From CAVVNN01 sp963749605 (GTDB lineage Bacteria; Actinomycetota; Thermoleophilia; Solirubrobacterales; 70-9), in NCBI GenBank assembly GCA_963749605.1, contig CAVVNN010000004.1, forward strand, positions 682,001 through 746,000: DNA of 64,000 nucleotides, written 5' to 3'. Each line of letters begins with the position of its first letter. The stretch's first letter is position 1. Positions 9,252-17,402 of this stretch are shown here, in pieces. A program made the translations under genes and the position numbers. A model generated the notes under the pieces. It saw only the letters and a program-made list of their open reading frames with translations, did no database searches and was not told the origin of the DNA.

Positions 9252-9627
9252 TGCCTTCGAGCGCGCCCTCACCGGCGAGGTGATTGCGCGCTTCGAGCGC
9301 AAGGGCCTGCGTATCGCGGCCCTGAAGAAGATGCGGGCGGACGAGGCAATCGCCAACGAGCATTACGCCGAGCACACCGAGAAGCCGTTCTTCGGCGAGC
9401 TGGTCTCCTTCATCACCGGGGGGCCGCTGGTGGCGATGGTGCTCGAGGGGGAGGAGGCGGTTCCCGCCGCGCGCCAGCTGATCGGAGCCACCAACCCGAT
9501 CGAGGCCGCACCGGGCTCGATCCGCGGGGACTTTGCGCTGGAGGTCACCTTCAACATGGTTCACGGGTCCGACTCCGACGAGTCGGCCGAGCGCGAGATC
9601 GCCATCTGGTTCCCCGAGCTGTCCTGA
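9220..9627 (+). CDS. ndk: Nucleoside diphosphate kinase
   Basis: Ndk balances NTP and dNTP pools by passing phosphate through a histidine. The protein has 135 residues, the family length. The catalytic residue is His115 in NMVHGSDS, and the N-terminal LILVKPDAFER strand is typical. GTG 9220 is chosen because a good Shine-Dalgarno, AAAGGAG (9205-9211), lies 8 nt upstream, inside the end of the preceding gene. The stop TGA overlaps the CTG start of maf (CTGA, 9624-9627), which suggests translational coupling of two nucleotide-pool genes. Confidence 0.97.
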   Translation: MSRTLILVKPDAFERALTGEVIARFERKGLRIAALKKMRADEAIANEHYAEHTEKPFFGELVSFITGGPLVAMVLEGEEAVPAARQLIGATNPIEAAPGSIRGDFALEVTFNMVHGSDSDESAEREIAIWFPELS

Positions 9628-10259
9628 ACCTGGTCCTCGCATCCGGGTCGCCCCAGAGGAGCGAGATTCTTCGCAAGCTGGGGATCGAGTTCGACGTCAT
9701 CGTGCCGGGGGTGGAGGAGCTGGTCGGGGGAGACCCTGACTTCGAGGTGCTCGAGAACGCTCGGCGCAAGGCCTTGGCGGTCGCATCCGATGGCGGGATA
9801 GGGAGGGGGCCGAGAACGGACGCCGTGCGCCCGCCCGCAGGCCCCCTTCCTGTCCCGCCTCCGCAGCGCATGGTGATTGCCTGCGATACGGATGTGGTGC
9901 TTGACGGCAAGGCTCTCGGCAAGCCCCTGGACGAGGGCGAGGCGCGGGAGTATCTGGAGCTGCTGTCCGGGCGGGAGCACGAGGTGCTGAGTGGGTTGGT
10001 CGTGCTCGCCGATGGGGAGGAGCGGAGTGGGCTGGAACGAACCGTCGTGGTCTTCAAGCAGCTGGATGCGGACATCAAGGAGCGCTACGTGCGGTTTGGG
10101 GAGTGGCGGGGGCGGTCGGGGGGCTATGCGATCCAGACGCTTGGGTCGACCCTGGCGGCTCGGATCGAGGGGAGCGTGTCGAACGTGGTGGGGCTGCCGG
10201 TCGGGTTGCTGGCGGAGCTGGCGCCCGAGCTCTTCCAGCCGGGCTCAGCTCCGCAGTGA
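9624..10259 (+). CDS. maf: Maf-like nucleotide pyrophosphatase with a palindromic element in frame, CTG start
   Basis: Maf proteins hydrolyse non-canonical or excess NTPs. Family motifs are LVLASGSPQRSEIL near the N-terminus, ACDTDVVLDGKALGKP, LSGREHEVLSG, and near the end YAIQTLGSTL with VGLPVGLL. Homology demands a start just before LVLASGS, and the only candidates are CTG 9624 (overlapping the ndk stop) or CTG 9630; no ATG, GTG or TTG is in frame upstream. The 211-residue product carries an extra Gly/Pro/Arg-rich loop at about residues 56-80. That loop is encoded by a hairpin repeat (9792-9859) between the first motif and the DTD motif, so it may be tolerated. The 3' end overlaps the convergent HD-GYP gene by 15 nt. 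Confidence 0.9.
   Translation: MNLVLASGSPQRSEILRKLGIEFDVIVPGVEELVGGDPDFEVLENARRKALAVASDGGIGRGPRTDAVRPPAGPLPVPPPQRMVIACDTDVVLDGKALGKPLDEGEAREYLELLSGREHEVLSGLVVLADGEERSGLERTVVVFKQLDADIKERYVRFGEWRGRSGGYAIQTLGSTLAARIEGSVSNVVGLPVGLLAELAPELFQPGSAPQ
9792..9859 (+). repeat. Palindromic repeat element, copy 1, inside maf
   Basis: Arms 9792-9811 and 9840-9859 form a 20-bp stem with only two G.U-type pairs. The 28-base loop starts GAGAACGGAC and ends GCCCGCCCGCA. A second copy at 39906-39962 has the same loop ends and the same inner stem (AGGGGGCC/GGCCCCCT). The element is translated as part of Maf without breaking the frame. Confidence 0.75.
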
Positions 10260-11321
10260 CAGCACCTCCTCCTGGTGACTGAGGAGGATGTCCACGATCT
10301 GCGGGTCAAAATGAGTTCCCCTGCCCTGGCGCATTACGTCAACGGCCTCATCGACCGGCAGCGCCGGTCGGTAGCTGCGATCGCTGAGCAGGGCGTCGAA
10401 GACATCGGCCACTGCGGCGATTCGGCCCGCGAGGGGAATGCGGCCATCGGACAGGCCCTGCGGGTAGCCGCTGCCGTCGAAGTGCTCGTGATGGGTGAGC
10501 GCAATGTTCGCGCCCATCCGCAGCAGGTCGCTCTCGGAATCGGCGAGTATCTGATGGCCGATTGTCGTGTGGCGCTCCATCTCGGCTCGCTCCTCGGAGC
10601 TCAGCGGCCCCTTCTTATGGAGGATCTCGTCCGGCATGCCGATTTTGCCGATGTCGTGCAGTGGCGCGGCGGCGCGCAGGAGGAGCACCTGGCGGTGGTC
10701 GAGTCCAAGCTGGGCGCCGAGAAAGGCGACGATCGAAGCCATCCGGTTGATGTGACGGCCGGTCTCGGCGTCGTGCATCTCGATCGCCAGGGCGAGCCGT
10801 TCGACCGTCTCCTGGCGCGACGCTCGCAGGCTCTCGATTGCCCTCCGCTGTGCCTCGATCAGCTCATGGCGAAGCGCCTCCGTCTGTTCCTCGGCGCCGC
10901 CGAGCAGCGCCGCGTGCCGGCTTTGCTCGGCGAGCTCGAACTGGCGTTGGCGAAGCGCGTTCGCGGCGGTGATCCGCAGCTGCCCCGGCCAGAACGGCTT
11001 GACCAGATACCCGTGCGCGCCAAGGCGGAAGGCATGCTCGGCGACGTCGGGGTCATCGATGCCGGTGACGAGGACCACTGCGGTCTGCGGCTGGTCTCTG
11101 CAAATCTCCTCGATCAGGACCAGGCCGGACTCGCCGGGCATCTGGATGTCGCACAGCGCCAGCTCGAAGGACTCTTGGCCGAGCTTCTCGCGCGCCTCGG
11201 CGACGCTGGTCGCGAGCTCGCACTCATACCACTCCCGGAGGGCGCGGTCGACCATGCGCAGAACCTCGGGCCGGTCGTCGACCGCCAAGATGCGCGGCGT
11301 CTCGGCGTTGGTAGCGGTCAT
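10245..11321 (-). CDS. Response regulator with HD-GYP phosphodiesterase domain
   Basis: An N-terminal receiver domain (residues 10-125; phosphoacceptor Asp58, acidic pair 15-16, Lys108) is joined by a coiled linker to an HD-GYP domain that would hydrolyse cyclic di-GMP. The metal-binding HD is His222-Asp223 in HDIGKIGMPDE. The GYP signature is intact at 285-287 (HHEHFDGSGYPQGL). The ATG at 11321 overlaps the stop of the upstream kinase (ATGA), so kinase and regulator form one operon and very likely one signalling pair. The 3' end overlaps maf tail to tail. Confidence 0.93.
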   Translation of the reverse strand: MTATNAETPRILAVDDRPEVLRMVDRALREWYECELATSVAEAREKLGQESFELALCDIQMPGESGLVLIEEICRDQPQTAVVLVTGIDDPDVAEHAFRLGAHGYLVKPFWPGQLRITAANALRQRQFELAEQSRHAALLGGAEEQTEALRHELIEAQRRAIESLRASRQETVERLALAIEMHDAETGRHINRMASIVAFLGAQLGLDHRQVLLLRAAAPLHDIGKIGMPDEILHKKGPLSSEERAEMERHTTIGHQILADSESDLLRMGANIALTHHEHFDGSGYPQGLSDGRIPLAGRIAAVADVFDALLSDRSYRPALPVDEAVDVMRQGRGTHFDPQIVDILLSHQEEVLSLRS

Positions 11322-12901
11322 GACGTCCCTGGACCCTGTCCTTGGCTCTTCGAAGCGGTGCGTTCCAGCAGGCAGCGCACCGTCTCCAGCAGGGACCGCG
11401 CGTTGAACGGCTTCTGGATGAAGGCGCTGCGGTCACTTTGCGTCAGCGCCTGTGGCGCCAGCACTTCGTGGCTGTAGCCCGACATGTAGATGACCTTGAG
11501 ACCGGGGCGAATCGAGCGAACCCGCTCGACGAGCTCCGTGCCGAGCATCTCGGGCATGATCACGTCGGTGAGCAGCAGGTCGATCGTCTGCTCGCGGCGG
11601 CTGCAGATCTCCACCGCCTCGGCTCCGCGTCCGGCGCCGATCACCGAGTAGCCGGCGTTGGAGAGGATTCGCTCCGCCATCTCCCGCACCTTGGGCTCGT
11701 CCTCGACGACCAGGATCGACTCCCCCCGTCCAGCCGGCGGGGCCTTCGGCCTGGGTTGGGCATCGAGGGGCTTCGCCGCCACGGCCGGCAGGTGGATCGT
11801 CATCGTGGTGCCGACCCCCGGCTCCGAGTAGATGTCGATTCGCCCGCCCGCTCCGGTGACGATCCCGTAGACCGTCGCCAGCCCGAGGCCGGTGCCGTCG
11901 CTCTTCGTCGTGTAGAAGGGTTCGAAGGCTTGGTCGATCGTCTCCGCGCTCATTCCCACGCCGGTGTCGCTCACCCTGAGGCGAACGTAGCGGCCTGGAG
12001 GGGTCTTCGGGTGCGTGTACGCGTACTCGTCGTCGAGCTCGACGTTCTCGGCCTCGATCAGCAGGCGTCCGCCGTCGGGCATCGCGTCGCGGGCGTTGAC
12101 GGCGAGGTTGACGAGCACCTGCTCGATCTGGCCTGGGTCCGCTTCGATTGCCCAGAGGTCGTCGGTGAAGCTGACCTTGAGCTCGACGCGCTCTCCCAAC
12201 GCCCGGCGCAGCAGGTTCTCGAGCTCGGCGACGGTGTCGCGCAGGTACAGCACTTCCGGCTTGACAACGCCTCGGCGGCTGAAGAGCAGCAGCTGGCGGG
12301 TCAGCGCCGCGGCGCGCTCGGCGGCGCGGCGGATCTCTTCGACGTCCTGGTGCGCGCGGGAGGCGGGATCGAGCTCGCCGGCGACGAACTCCGCGTAGTT
12401 CATGATCACACCGAGGGTGTTGTTGAAGTCGTGAGCGATTCCACCGGCGAGCTGGCCGACGCTCTCCAGCCGCCGCGCACGGTCGAGCTGGTCCCTCAGC
12501 TTCTTTTCGCGCTCGCTCTCACGGCGTTCGCTGATGTCGCGGATCGCCGCGGTGGCTAGCGTCTGCCCATCGAGATCCACCGTTGAGAGGCTGATGTCGA
12601 CCGGGAACTCGGTGCCGTCCTTGTGCAGGGCGAACAGCTCGATGGCGGCGCCCATCGATCGAGTTCGCGCTCGGCGGAAGTAGTCGGCCTGATGCTGTGA
12701 GTGTGCCTCGCGGTATTTCTGCGGCATGAGCAGGGCGATGTTCCTGCCGGTGAGCTCCTCGCGCGGGTAGCCGAAGAGCAACTCGACCTGGCGGTTGACC
12801 AGGACGATCTCTCCGCCCCGGTCGATCGCCACGACCGCGTCGGGCACCAATTCGAGGAACGACTCGAACGTCGATCTTGCACCGGATTGGGTTGGATCCA
12901 T
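11318..12901 (-). CDS. Hybrid sensor histidine kinase (PAS - HisKA - HATPase - receiver)
   Basis: From ATG 12901 the protein has 527 residues and no membrane segments, so it is a soluble sensor. A PAS domain (about 10-130) is followed by the phosphoacceptor box GIAHDFNNTLG (His157). An ATPase domain comes next (NLAVNARDAMPDGG N-box, SDTGVGM, GTGLGLATVYG), then a C-terminal receiver with LLTDVIMPE. The architecture resembles NtrB/PAS hybrid kinases. The frame is open 57 codons further upstream, to 13072, but that would overlap mreB, and homology begins just after Met 12901. It is translationally coupled to the HD-GYP regulator. The stimulus is unknown. Confidence 0.93.
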   Translation of the reverse strand: MDPTQSGARSTFESFLELVPDAVVAIDRGGEIVLVNRQVELLFGYPREELTGRNIALLMPQKYREAHSQHQADYFRRARTRSMGAAIELFALHKDGTEFPVDISLSTVDLDGQTLATAAIRDISERRESEREKKLRDQLDRARRLESVGQLAGGIAHDFNNTLGVIMNYAEFVAGELDPASRAHQDVEEIRRAAERAAALTRQLLLFSRRGVVKPEVLYLRDTVAELENLLRRALGERVELKVSFTDDLWAIEADPGQIEQVLVNLAVNARDAMPDGGRLLIEAENVELDDEYAYTHPKTPPGRYVRLRVSDTGVGMSAETIDQAFEPFYTTKSDGTGLGLATVYGIVTGAGGRIDIYSEPGVGTTMTIHLPAVAAKPLDAQPRPKAPPAGRGESILVVEDEPKVREMAERILSNAGYSVIGAGRGAEAVEICSRREQTIDLLLTDVIMPEMLGTELVERVRSIRPGLKVIYMSGYSHEVLAPQALTQSDRSAFIQKPFNARSLLETVRCLLERTASKSQGQGPGTS

Positions 12902-12946
12902 TCCAGATCGCAGAGTTGGCACCCCCCAGTTATCGACCTGGGAGCG

Positions 12947-12964
12947 CTCTGGATTAATCCAGAG
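12947..12964. promoter_or_regulatory. 18-bp perfect palindrome in the kinase-mreB divergent region
   Basis: CTCTGGATTAATCCAGAG is a perfect palindrome of 18 bases with no spacer, AT-rich at its centre in otherwise GC-rich DNA. It lies 46 bases upstream of the kinase start and 84 bases upstream of mreB. It looks like an operator for a dimeric repressor controlling one or both genes. I cannot name the regulator. Confidence 0.55.
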
Positions 12965-13009
12965 GATGCGCCTGCATGTGTAGGTCCCAAGGGCCGATCT
13001 GGCGCGATC

Positions 13010-13043
13010 CCGGAATTTGGGATGATTCCTTCCGGAATTATCC
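13010..13043 (+). promoter_or_regulatory. Direct CCGGAATT repeats and a dyad just upstream of mreB
   Basis: CCGGAATT occurs at 13010-13017 and 13032-13039. GGATGATTCC (13020-13029) and GGAATTATCC (13034-13043) form an imperfect dyad with one mismatch around TTCC. The dyad ends 4 nt before the mreB ATG, so in RNA it would sit where ribosomes bind. No Shine-Dalgarno is seen there. It may be an operator or an RNA hairpin limiting mreB translation. Confidence 0.4.
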
Positions 13044-13047
13044 TCAG

Positions 13048-14097
13048 ATGGGTTTACTGAGCTACCTCGCAAGACTCGGCGGCCGCGACATGGCGGTGGA
13101 CCTCGGCACCGCCAACACGCTCGTCTACGTCCGCGGTAGGGGCATCGTTCTCTCCGAGCCCTCGGTGGTGGCGATCGATTCGCTCAGCGGCCAGGTTCAT
13201 GCAGTCGGAGTCGAAGCGAAGCGGATGCTCGGGCGCACGCCGGGCACGATCACCGCAATTCGCCCGCTCAAGGATGGCGTGATCGCCGACTTCGACGTCA
13301 CCGAGCAGATGCTGCGGCACTTCATCAAGCAGGTCCATTCCAACCGCTTCGCTCACCCCCGCGTCGTCGTCTGCGTGCCCTCGGGGGTGACCGGAGTGGA
13401 GAAGCGGGCGGTCGAGGAGGCCTGCCTCTCGGCTGGGGCGCGCCAGGCCTACCTGATCGAGGAGCCGATGGCGGCGGCGATCGGCGCCGGCCTGCCGGTC
13501 GCAGAGCCGACCGGCTCGATGATCGTCGACATCGGCGGCGGCACCACCGAGGTCGCGGTGATATCGCTCGGAGGGATCGTCGTCTCCCAGTCGATCAGGG
13601 TGGGGGGCGACGAGCTCGACGAGGCGATCGTCGGCCACTGCAAACACGTCTACAAACTGGCGATCGGCACCCAGACGGCGGAGGAGGTGAAGCTGGAGGC
13701 GGGCTCGGCCTCGGTGCTGCCGGAGGAGGTGCGGACCGAGATCCGCGGCCGCGATCTGGTCTCCGGCCTGCCGAAAACGATCGAGCTCGGCTCCGAGGAG
13801 GTGCGCGAAGCGCTCGACGAGACCGTCAGCCACATCGTCGACGCGGTCAAGGACACGCTCGACCGCACCCCGCCGGAGCTGGCCGGCGACATCATGGACA
13901 GAGGCATCACGCTGGCGGGGGGAGGCGCGCTCCTGCAAGGTCTTGAGCAGCGCCTGCGCGATGAGTGCCAAATGCCCTGTCAACTGGCAGAGTCACCCCT
14001 TACCTGCGTTGCTGTCGGGTCGGGCACATCGCTCGAGGAGTTCGAGGCGATGCACCGCGCCGGCAAGAGGAATTCGAGGGGGCGGCTTCGTGTTTAG
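13048..14097 (+). CDS. mreB: Rod shape-determining protein MreB (bacterial actin)
   Basis: MreB is the actin-like filament that organises side-wall peptidoglycan synthesis. From ATG 13048 it has 349 residues. It starts with the membrane-associating MGLLSYLARLGGRDMAVDLG, followed by the phosphate 1 loop DLGTANTLVYV. The phosphate 2 segment VDIGGGTTEVAVISLGG and the adenosine motif GITLAGGGALLQG are present. The open frame extends upstream to 12976, but homology starts at 13048. It heads the operon mreB-mreC-mreD-mrdA-rodA, implying a rod-shaped cell. Confidence 0.96.
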   Translation: MGLLSYLARLGGRDMAVDLGTANTLVYVRGRGIVLSEPSVVAIDSLSGQVHAVGVEAKRMLGRTPGTITAIRPLKDGVIADFDVTEQMLRHFIKQVHSNRFAHPRVVVCVPSGVTGVEKRAVEEACLSAGARQAYLIEEPMAAAIGAGLPVAEPTGSMIVDIGGGTTEVAVISLGGIVVSQSIRVGGDELDEAIVGHCKHVYKLAIGTQTAEEVKLEAGSASVLPEEVRTEIRGRDLVSGLPKTIELGSEEVREALDETVSHIVDAVKDTLDRTPPELAGDIMDRGITLAGGGALLQGLEQRLRDECQMPCQLAESPLTCVAVGSGTSLEEFEAMHRAGKRNSRGRLRV

Positions 14098-14135
14098 CCG
14101 CCGCTCATGCAAAGCACCAAACTTAGGCGTTAACC

Positions 14136-14981
14136 GTGTACCGAAAGCAAGTACGCCGCCGTAGGGCGGTGCTCGCGCTGTTGATCATCGGCTCCTTCGT
14201 GCTGCTGACCGTCACCTACGGGCAGGGCTCGAACGGTGTTCAGCGCGCCGTGAGCACGATCTTCAGCCCGCTCCAGGACGTTGCCGACCGGGCGCTGAAG
14301 CCTGCCCGCGACCTGGTCAACTGGTTCGATGCGACCTTCGACGCACGCGGCCGCAACGGCCGTCTGGAGACCGAACTGGAGAAGGCTCGCCGGCTGGCGG
14401 TGGCGAACCAGGCCGCGGTCGCCGAAAACACCGAACTGCGCAAGCTGCTGTCGCTCGACCGCAACGTCGTTCCCTCCGGCTATCGGCATGTAACCGGAGA
14501 AGTGATCGCCCGCTCGCCGACCGTCTGGTTCTCGACGGTGACCGTCAACGTGGGCAGCGGAGACGGGGTGGCCGTCGGCGACCCGGTCCTAAGCGGCGAC
14601 GGGTTGGTCGGCCACGTGGCCGCGGTGACCGGCGGGTCCGCCCAGGTGACGCTGATCACAGACCACTCCAGCGCGGTCACCGCCACGGTCGTCCCACAGG
14701 GGGTGCAGGGCGTGATCAAGCCCGAAGTCGGGGACCCGCAGGACCTGATCCTCGACTTCATCGACTCCAGCCGGCACATCCATCGCGGCGAGACCGTTGT
14801 GACCGCCGGCTGGCGCGCGCAGGGACTCGCCTCGCTGTATCCGCCCAACCTTCCGGTCGGGGAAGTGGCGGAAGCTTCGATCGTCGAACAGGAGGCTGGG
14901 GAACCGGTGCACGTGCGACCCTTCGCCGACCTGCGCAACCTCGACCTGCTGCAGGTCCTCGCCGGGGGGTCGCGGCGGTGA
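14136..14981 (+). CDS. mreC: Rod shape-determining protein MreC
   Basis: MreC is the bitopic scaffold linking MreB filaments to the penicillin-binding protein. The 281-residue product has a short basic N-terminus, one transmembrane helix at about 11-27, a coiled coil at about 70-105 (GRLETELEKARRLAVANQAA) and the beta-barrel periplasmic domain (VNVGSGDGVAVGDPVLSGDGLVG in two overlapping motifs). The start is GTG at 14136, 38 nt after mreB. The stop overlaps the GTG of mreD (GTGA, 14978-14981), which fits translational coupling. Confidence 0.94.
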   Translation: MYRKQVRRRRAVLALLIIGSFVLLTVTYGQGSNGVQRAVSTIFSPLQDVADRALKPARDLVNWFDATFDARGRNGRLETELEKARRLAVANQAAVAENTELRKLLSLDRNVVPSGYRHVTGEVIARSPTVWFSTVTVNVGSGDGVAVGDPVLSGDGLVGHVAAVTGGSAQVTLITDHSSAVTATVVPQGVQGVIKPEVGDPQDLILDFIDSSRHIHRGETVVTAGWRAQGLASLYPPNLPVGEVAEASIVEQEAGEPVHVRPFADLRNLDLLQVLAGGSRR

Positions 14982-15526
14982 TCGTCACCCCGAAGATCCT
15001 TGCCCGCCTGATCGCGATCGTCGTCCTCGGCGTGCTCCTGCAGCTCTCCTTCTTCTCCCGGGTCGCGCTCTTCCACACCAGCCCCGACGTTTTGCCGGCG
15101 CTGGTCGTCTCGCTGGGCCTGCTCGGGGGCACGATGACCGGGGTGGCGGCCGGGTTCTCGGTCGGGTTCCTCCTCGACTGCCTATTGATCGAGCCGCTCG
15201 GCGCAAGTTCCCTGGTGCTTCTCGGCACCGGCTACCTCGCCGGCCTCTTCCGCGAGCGCTTCGAGATCCACAGCCCGCTGGTTCCGCCGCTGCTCTGCAT
15301 GGGGCTCACCCTCTTTGCCGAGCTCGGCTTCGGAGCGGTGCAGCTGATGCTGGGCATCGATGCTCCGGTCAGCTCGCTGGTCATCCGCGACATGCTGCTC
15401 AAGAGCATCTTCGCCTTCTTCCTCGGCTGGCCGATCTACCTCGGCGTGCGGCGGGCGCTGCGCCCGGCGCTGGTCGAGGATCCGAGCGTGCGGCGACGCA
15501 AGCAGCCGACCGTGCTGGGAACGTAG
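14978..15526 (+). CDS. mreD: Rod shape-determining membrane protein MreD
   Basis: MreD is the multi-pass membrane partner of MreC. The 182-residue product is strongly hydrophobic with about five membrane segments and a basic C-terminal tail (VRRRKQPT). Recognition rests on size, topology and its place between mreC and mrdA, as MreD sequences are poorly conserved. The GTG start overlaps the mreC stop by four bases. Confidence 0.88.
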   Translation: MIVTPKILARLIAIVVLGVLLQLSFFSRVALFHTSPDVLPALVVSLGLLGGTMTGVAAGFSVGFLLDCLLIEPLGASSLVLLGTGYLAGLFRERFEIHSPLVPPLLCMGLTLFAELGFGAVQLMLGIDAPVSSLVIRDMLLKSIFAFFLGWPIYLGVRRALRPALVEDPSVRRRKQPTVLGT

Positions 15527-15533
15527 GACCGCG

Positions 15534-17402
15534 GTGTACCTGCGATCTGACAGTCCCCCGCAGAGGCGCAACGGCTTGGCGCTGCGGATCGCCGTGGTCG
15601 GCGGCCTCGCGGTCGCCCTCTTCGCCGTCCTCTTCTTCCGCCTCTGGGGCCTGCAGGTGATCTCCGGCAGCCACTACCTGGCCGAAGCAAACAACAACCG
15701 CACTCGCGAGTTCCGCGTGATCGCGCCACGCGGCTACATCCTCGACCGCAACGGCAAGGTCATGGTCGACAACCGCACCAGCCTCGCGCTGCAGGTGAAC
15801 CCGCAGAAGCTCTCTCCCGATCCCGCCCGCCGGCACGCGGAGCTGGCGCGCCTCGGCGCGCTCGTCCACATGTCTCCGCGCCAGGTGCGCAGGACGATGC
15901 GCGAACAGCTGAAGGTCGCGGCGGGGGCGCCGGTAACCCTTCGCCGCGGCGTCGGCTACGACGTCGTCTACTACCTGCAGGAAAACCAGAGCCGCTTTCC
16001 CGGCGCGCAGGTGCAGCGGGTCTTCGTCCGTCACTACCCAGACGGCACGCTGGTGGCCCATGTGCTCGGCACCGTCGGCGAGGTCAGCGAAGAAGAGCTG
16101 AAGGAACCGCGCTATCGCCGCCTCGAACCCGGCGACGAGGTCGGCAAAGGGGGTGTCGAGTACACCTACGACCGCTACCTGCGAGGCCGTTCGGGCTTGA
16201 CGCGGATCCAAGTGAACGCCCTCGGCCAGCCGACCCCCGGCGGCCAGCTGGTCTCGCGGCCGCCGACCCCGGGCGACAACCTGAAGCTCACGCTCAACCC
16301 GGCGGTGCAGACGGCGGGGGAAAGCGCGTTGGCGCAACGGGGCCTGCCGGGGGGGTTCGTGACGATGAACGTCGACAACGGCGAAATCCTTGGCCTCGGC
16401 TCCTACCCGACCTTCGACCCGAGCGAACTGATCGAACCGAGCCAGGCCCAGGTCAACGCGCTCTATCGCAACGAACTGGCGCCGCTCACCGACCGCGCCA
16501 CCGAAGGGCTCTATCCCACTGGCTCGACCTTCAAGCTCATTACCGCCATGGCGTCTCTCAACTCGGGTGTGAGCACGCCGGAAACCGTGATAGAAGACCC
16601 CGGCTCGATCACGATCGGCGAACAGACATTCGAAGACTCCGAAGGCGTCGGCCATGGCGCGGTCGACTTGGTTGAAGCGTTGAAGGTCTCCTCCGACGTC
16701 TACTTCTACACGCTGGGCTGGAGGATGTGGAACACGAATGCGCTCCAGCACTGGGCTCACCTGCTGGGGATCGGCAGGCCGACCGGGATCGACCTGCCCC
16801 AGGCGGAAGGCTCCGAAGGGACCCTGCCGAGCAGGCAGTGGGCCGAAGAAGAAATTGCGAAGGGCGCAGAACTCGAACCATGGGGGCCGGGCCAGAACGT
16901 CCAGTTGGCGACCGGGCAGGGCTACCTGCAAACCGATCCGCTGGAGATGGCCGTGGCCTACGCGACGGTGGCCAACGGCGGCACCGTGGTGACCCCGCAC
17001 GTCGGGCTCCAGGTCGAAGACGCCGCCGGCCGCGTGCTGAAGGAATTCAGGCCGAAGCCGCGCCGCCACATCCACGTCGACCCCGAATACCGGGCGGCGA
17101 TCCTCGAGGGCCTGCATGAGGCGGCGCAGACCCCGGGCGGCACCTCCTGTTCGAGCTTCTGCGGCTTCGCACTGCCGGTCGCCGGCAAGACGGGGACGGC
17201 GGAACGCGTCGGCCACGCCAACCAGTCCTGGTACGTGATCCTCGCCCCGTACCCGAATCCCCGTATCGTGACGGCGGTGACGATCGAGGAAGGCGGCTTC
17301 GGAGCCGAATCCGCGGCGCCGGCCGCGAAGGAAATCTTGGAAGCCTATTTCGGCAAGCACAGCCACGGCACCGCTGGCCCCAACGGGGGGAGTCCAGGTT
17401 GA
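15534..17402 (+). CDS. mrdA: Penicillin-binding protein 2, peptidoglycan D,D-transpeptidase
   Basis: PBP2 cross-links new peptidoglycan during elongation and works with RodA. From GTG 15534 it has 622 residues: one N-terminal membrane anchor (about 20-38), a dimerisation domain (RGYILDRNGKVMVDNR) and a transpeptidase domain. The catalytic Ser331 is in GSTFK, the SxN-equivalent is SSD (KVSSDVYFYTL), and the KTGTAE box begins at Lys552. The open frame extends upstream over mreD but is not used. The 3' part uses GAA much more than neighbouring genes. Its TGA overlaps the rodA start (TTGATG). Confidence 0.95.
   Translation: MYLRSDSPPQRRNGLALRIAVVGGLAVALFAVLFFRLWGLQVISGSHYLAEANNNRTREFRVIAPRGYILDRNGKVMVDNRTSLALQVNPQKLSPDPARRHAELARLGALVHMSPRQVRRTMREQLKVAAGAPVTLRRGVGYDVVYYLQENQSRFPGAQVQRVFVRHYPDGTLVAHVLGTVGEVSEEELKEPRYRRLEPGDEVGKGGVEYTYDRYLRGRSGLTRIQVNALGQPTPGGQLVSRPPTPGDNLKLTLNPAVQTAGESALAQRGLPGGFVTMNVDNGEILGLGSYPTFDPSELIEPSQAQVNALYRNELAPLTDRATEGLYPTGSTFKLITAMASLNSGVSTPETVIEDPGSITIGEQTFEDSEGVGHGAVDLVEALKVSSDVYFYTLGWRMWNTNALQHWAHLLGIGRPTGIDLPQAEGSEGTLPSRQWAEEEIAKGAELEPWGPGQNVQLATGQGYLQTDPLEMAVAYATVANGGTVVTPHVGLQVEDAAGRVLKEFRPKPRRHIHVDPEYRAAILEGLHEAAQTPGGTSCSSFCGFALPVAGKTGTAERVGHANQSWYVILAPYPNPRIVTAVTIEEGGFGAESAAPAAKEILEAYFGKHSHGTAGPNGGSPG

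Noticed and set aside
15399..17366. 655-codon minus-strand frame over mrdA
   Set aside because: Antisense shadow produced by high GC; mrdA on the plus strand has all transpeptidase motifs. The same holds for 18317-20200, 27788-29356, 36206-37783 and 40162-41505 on the minus strand.
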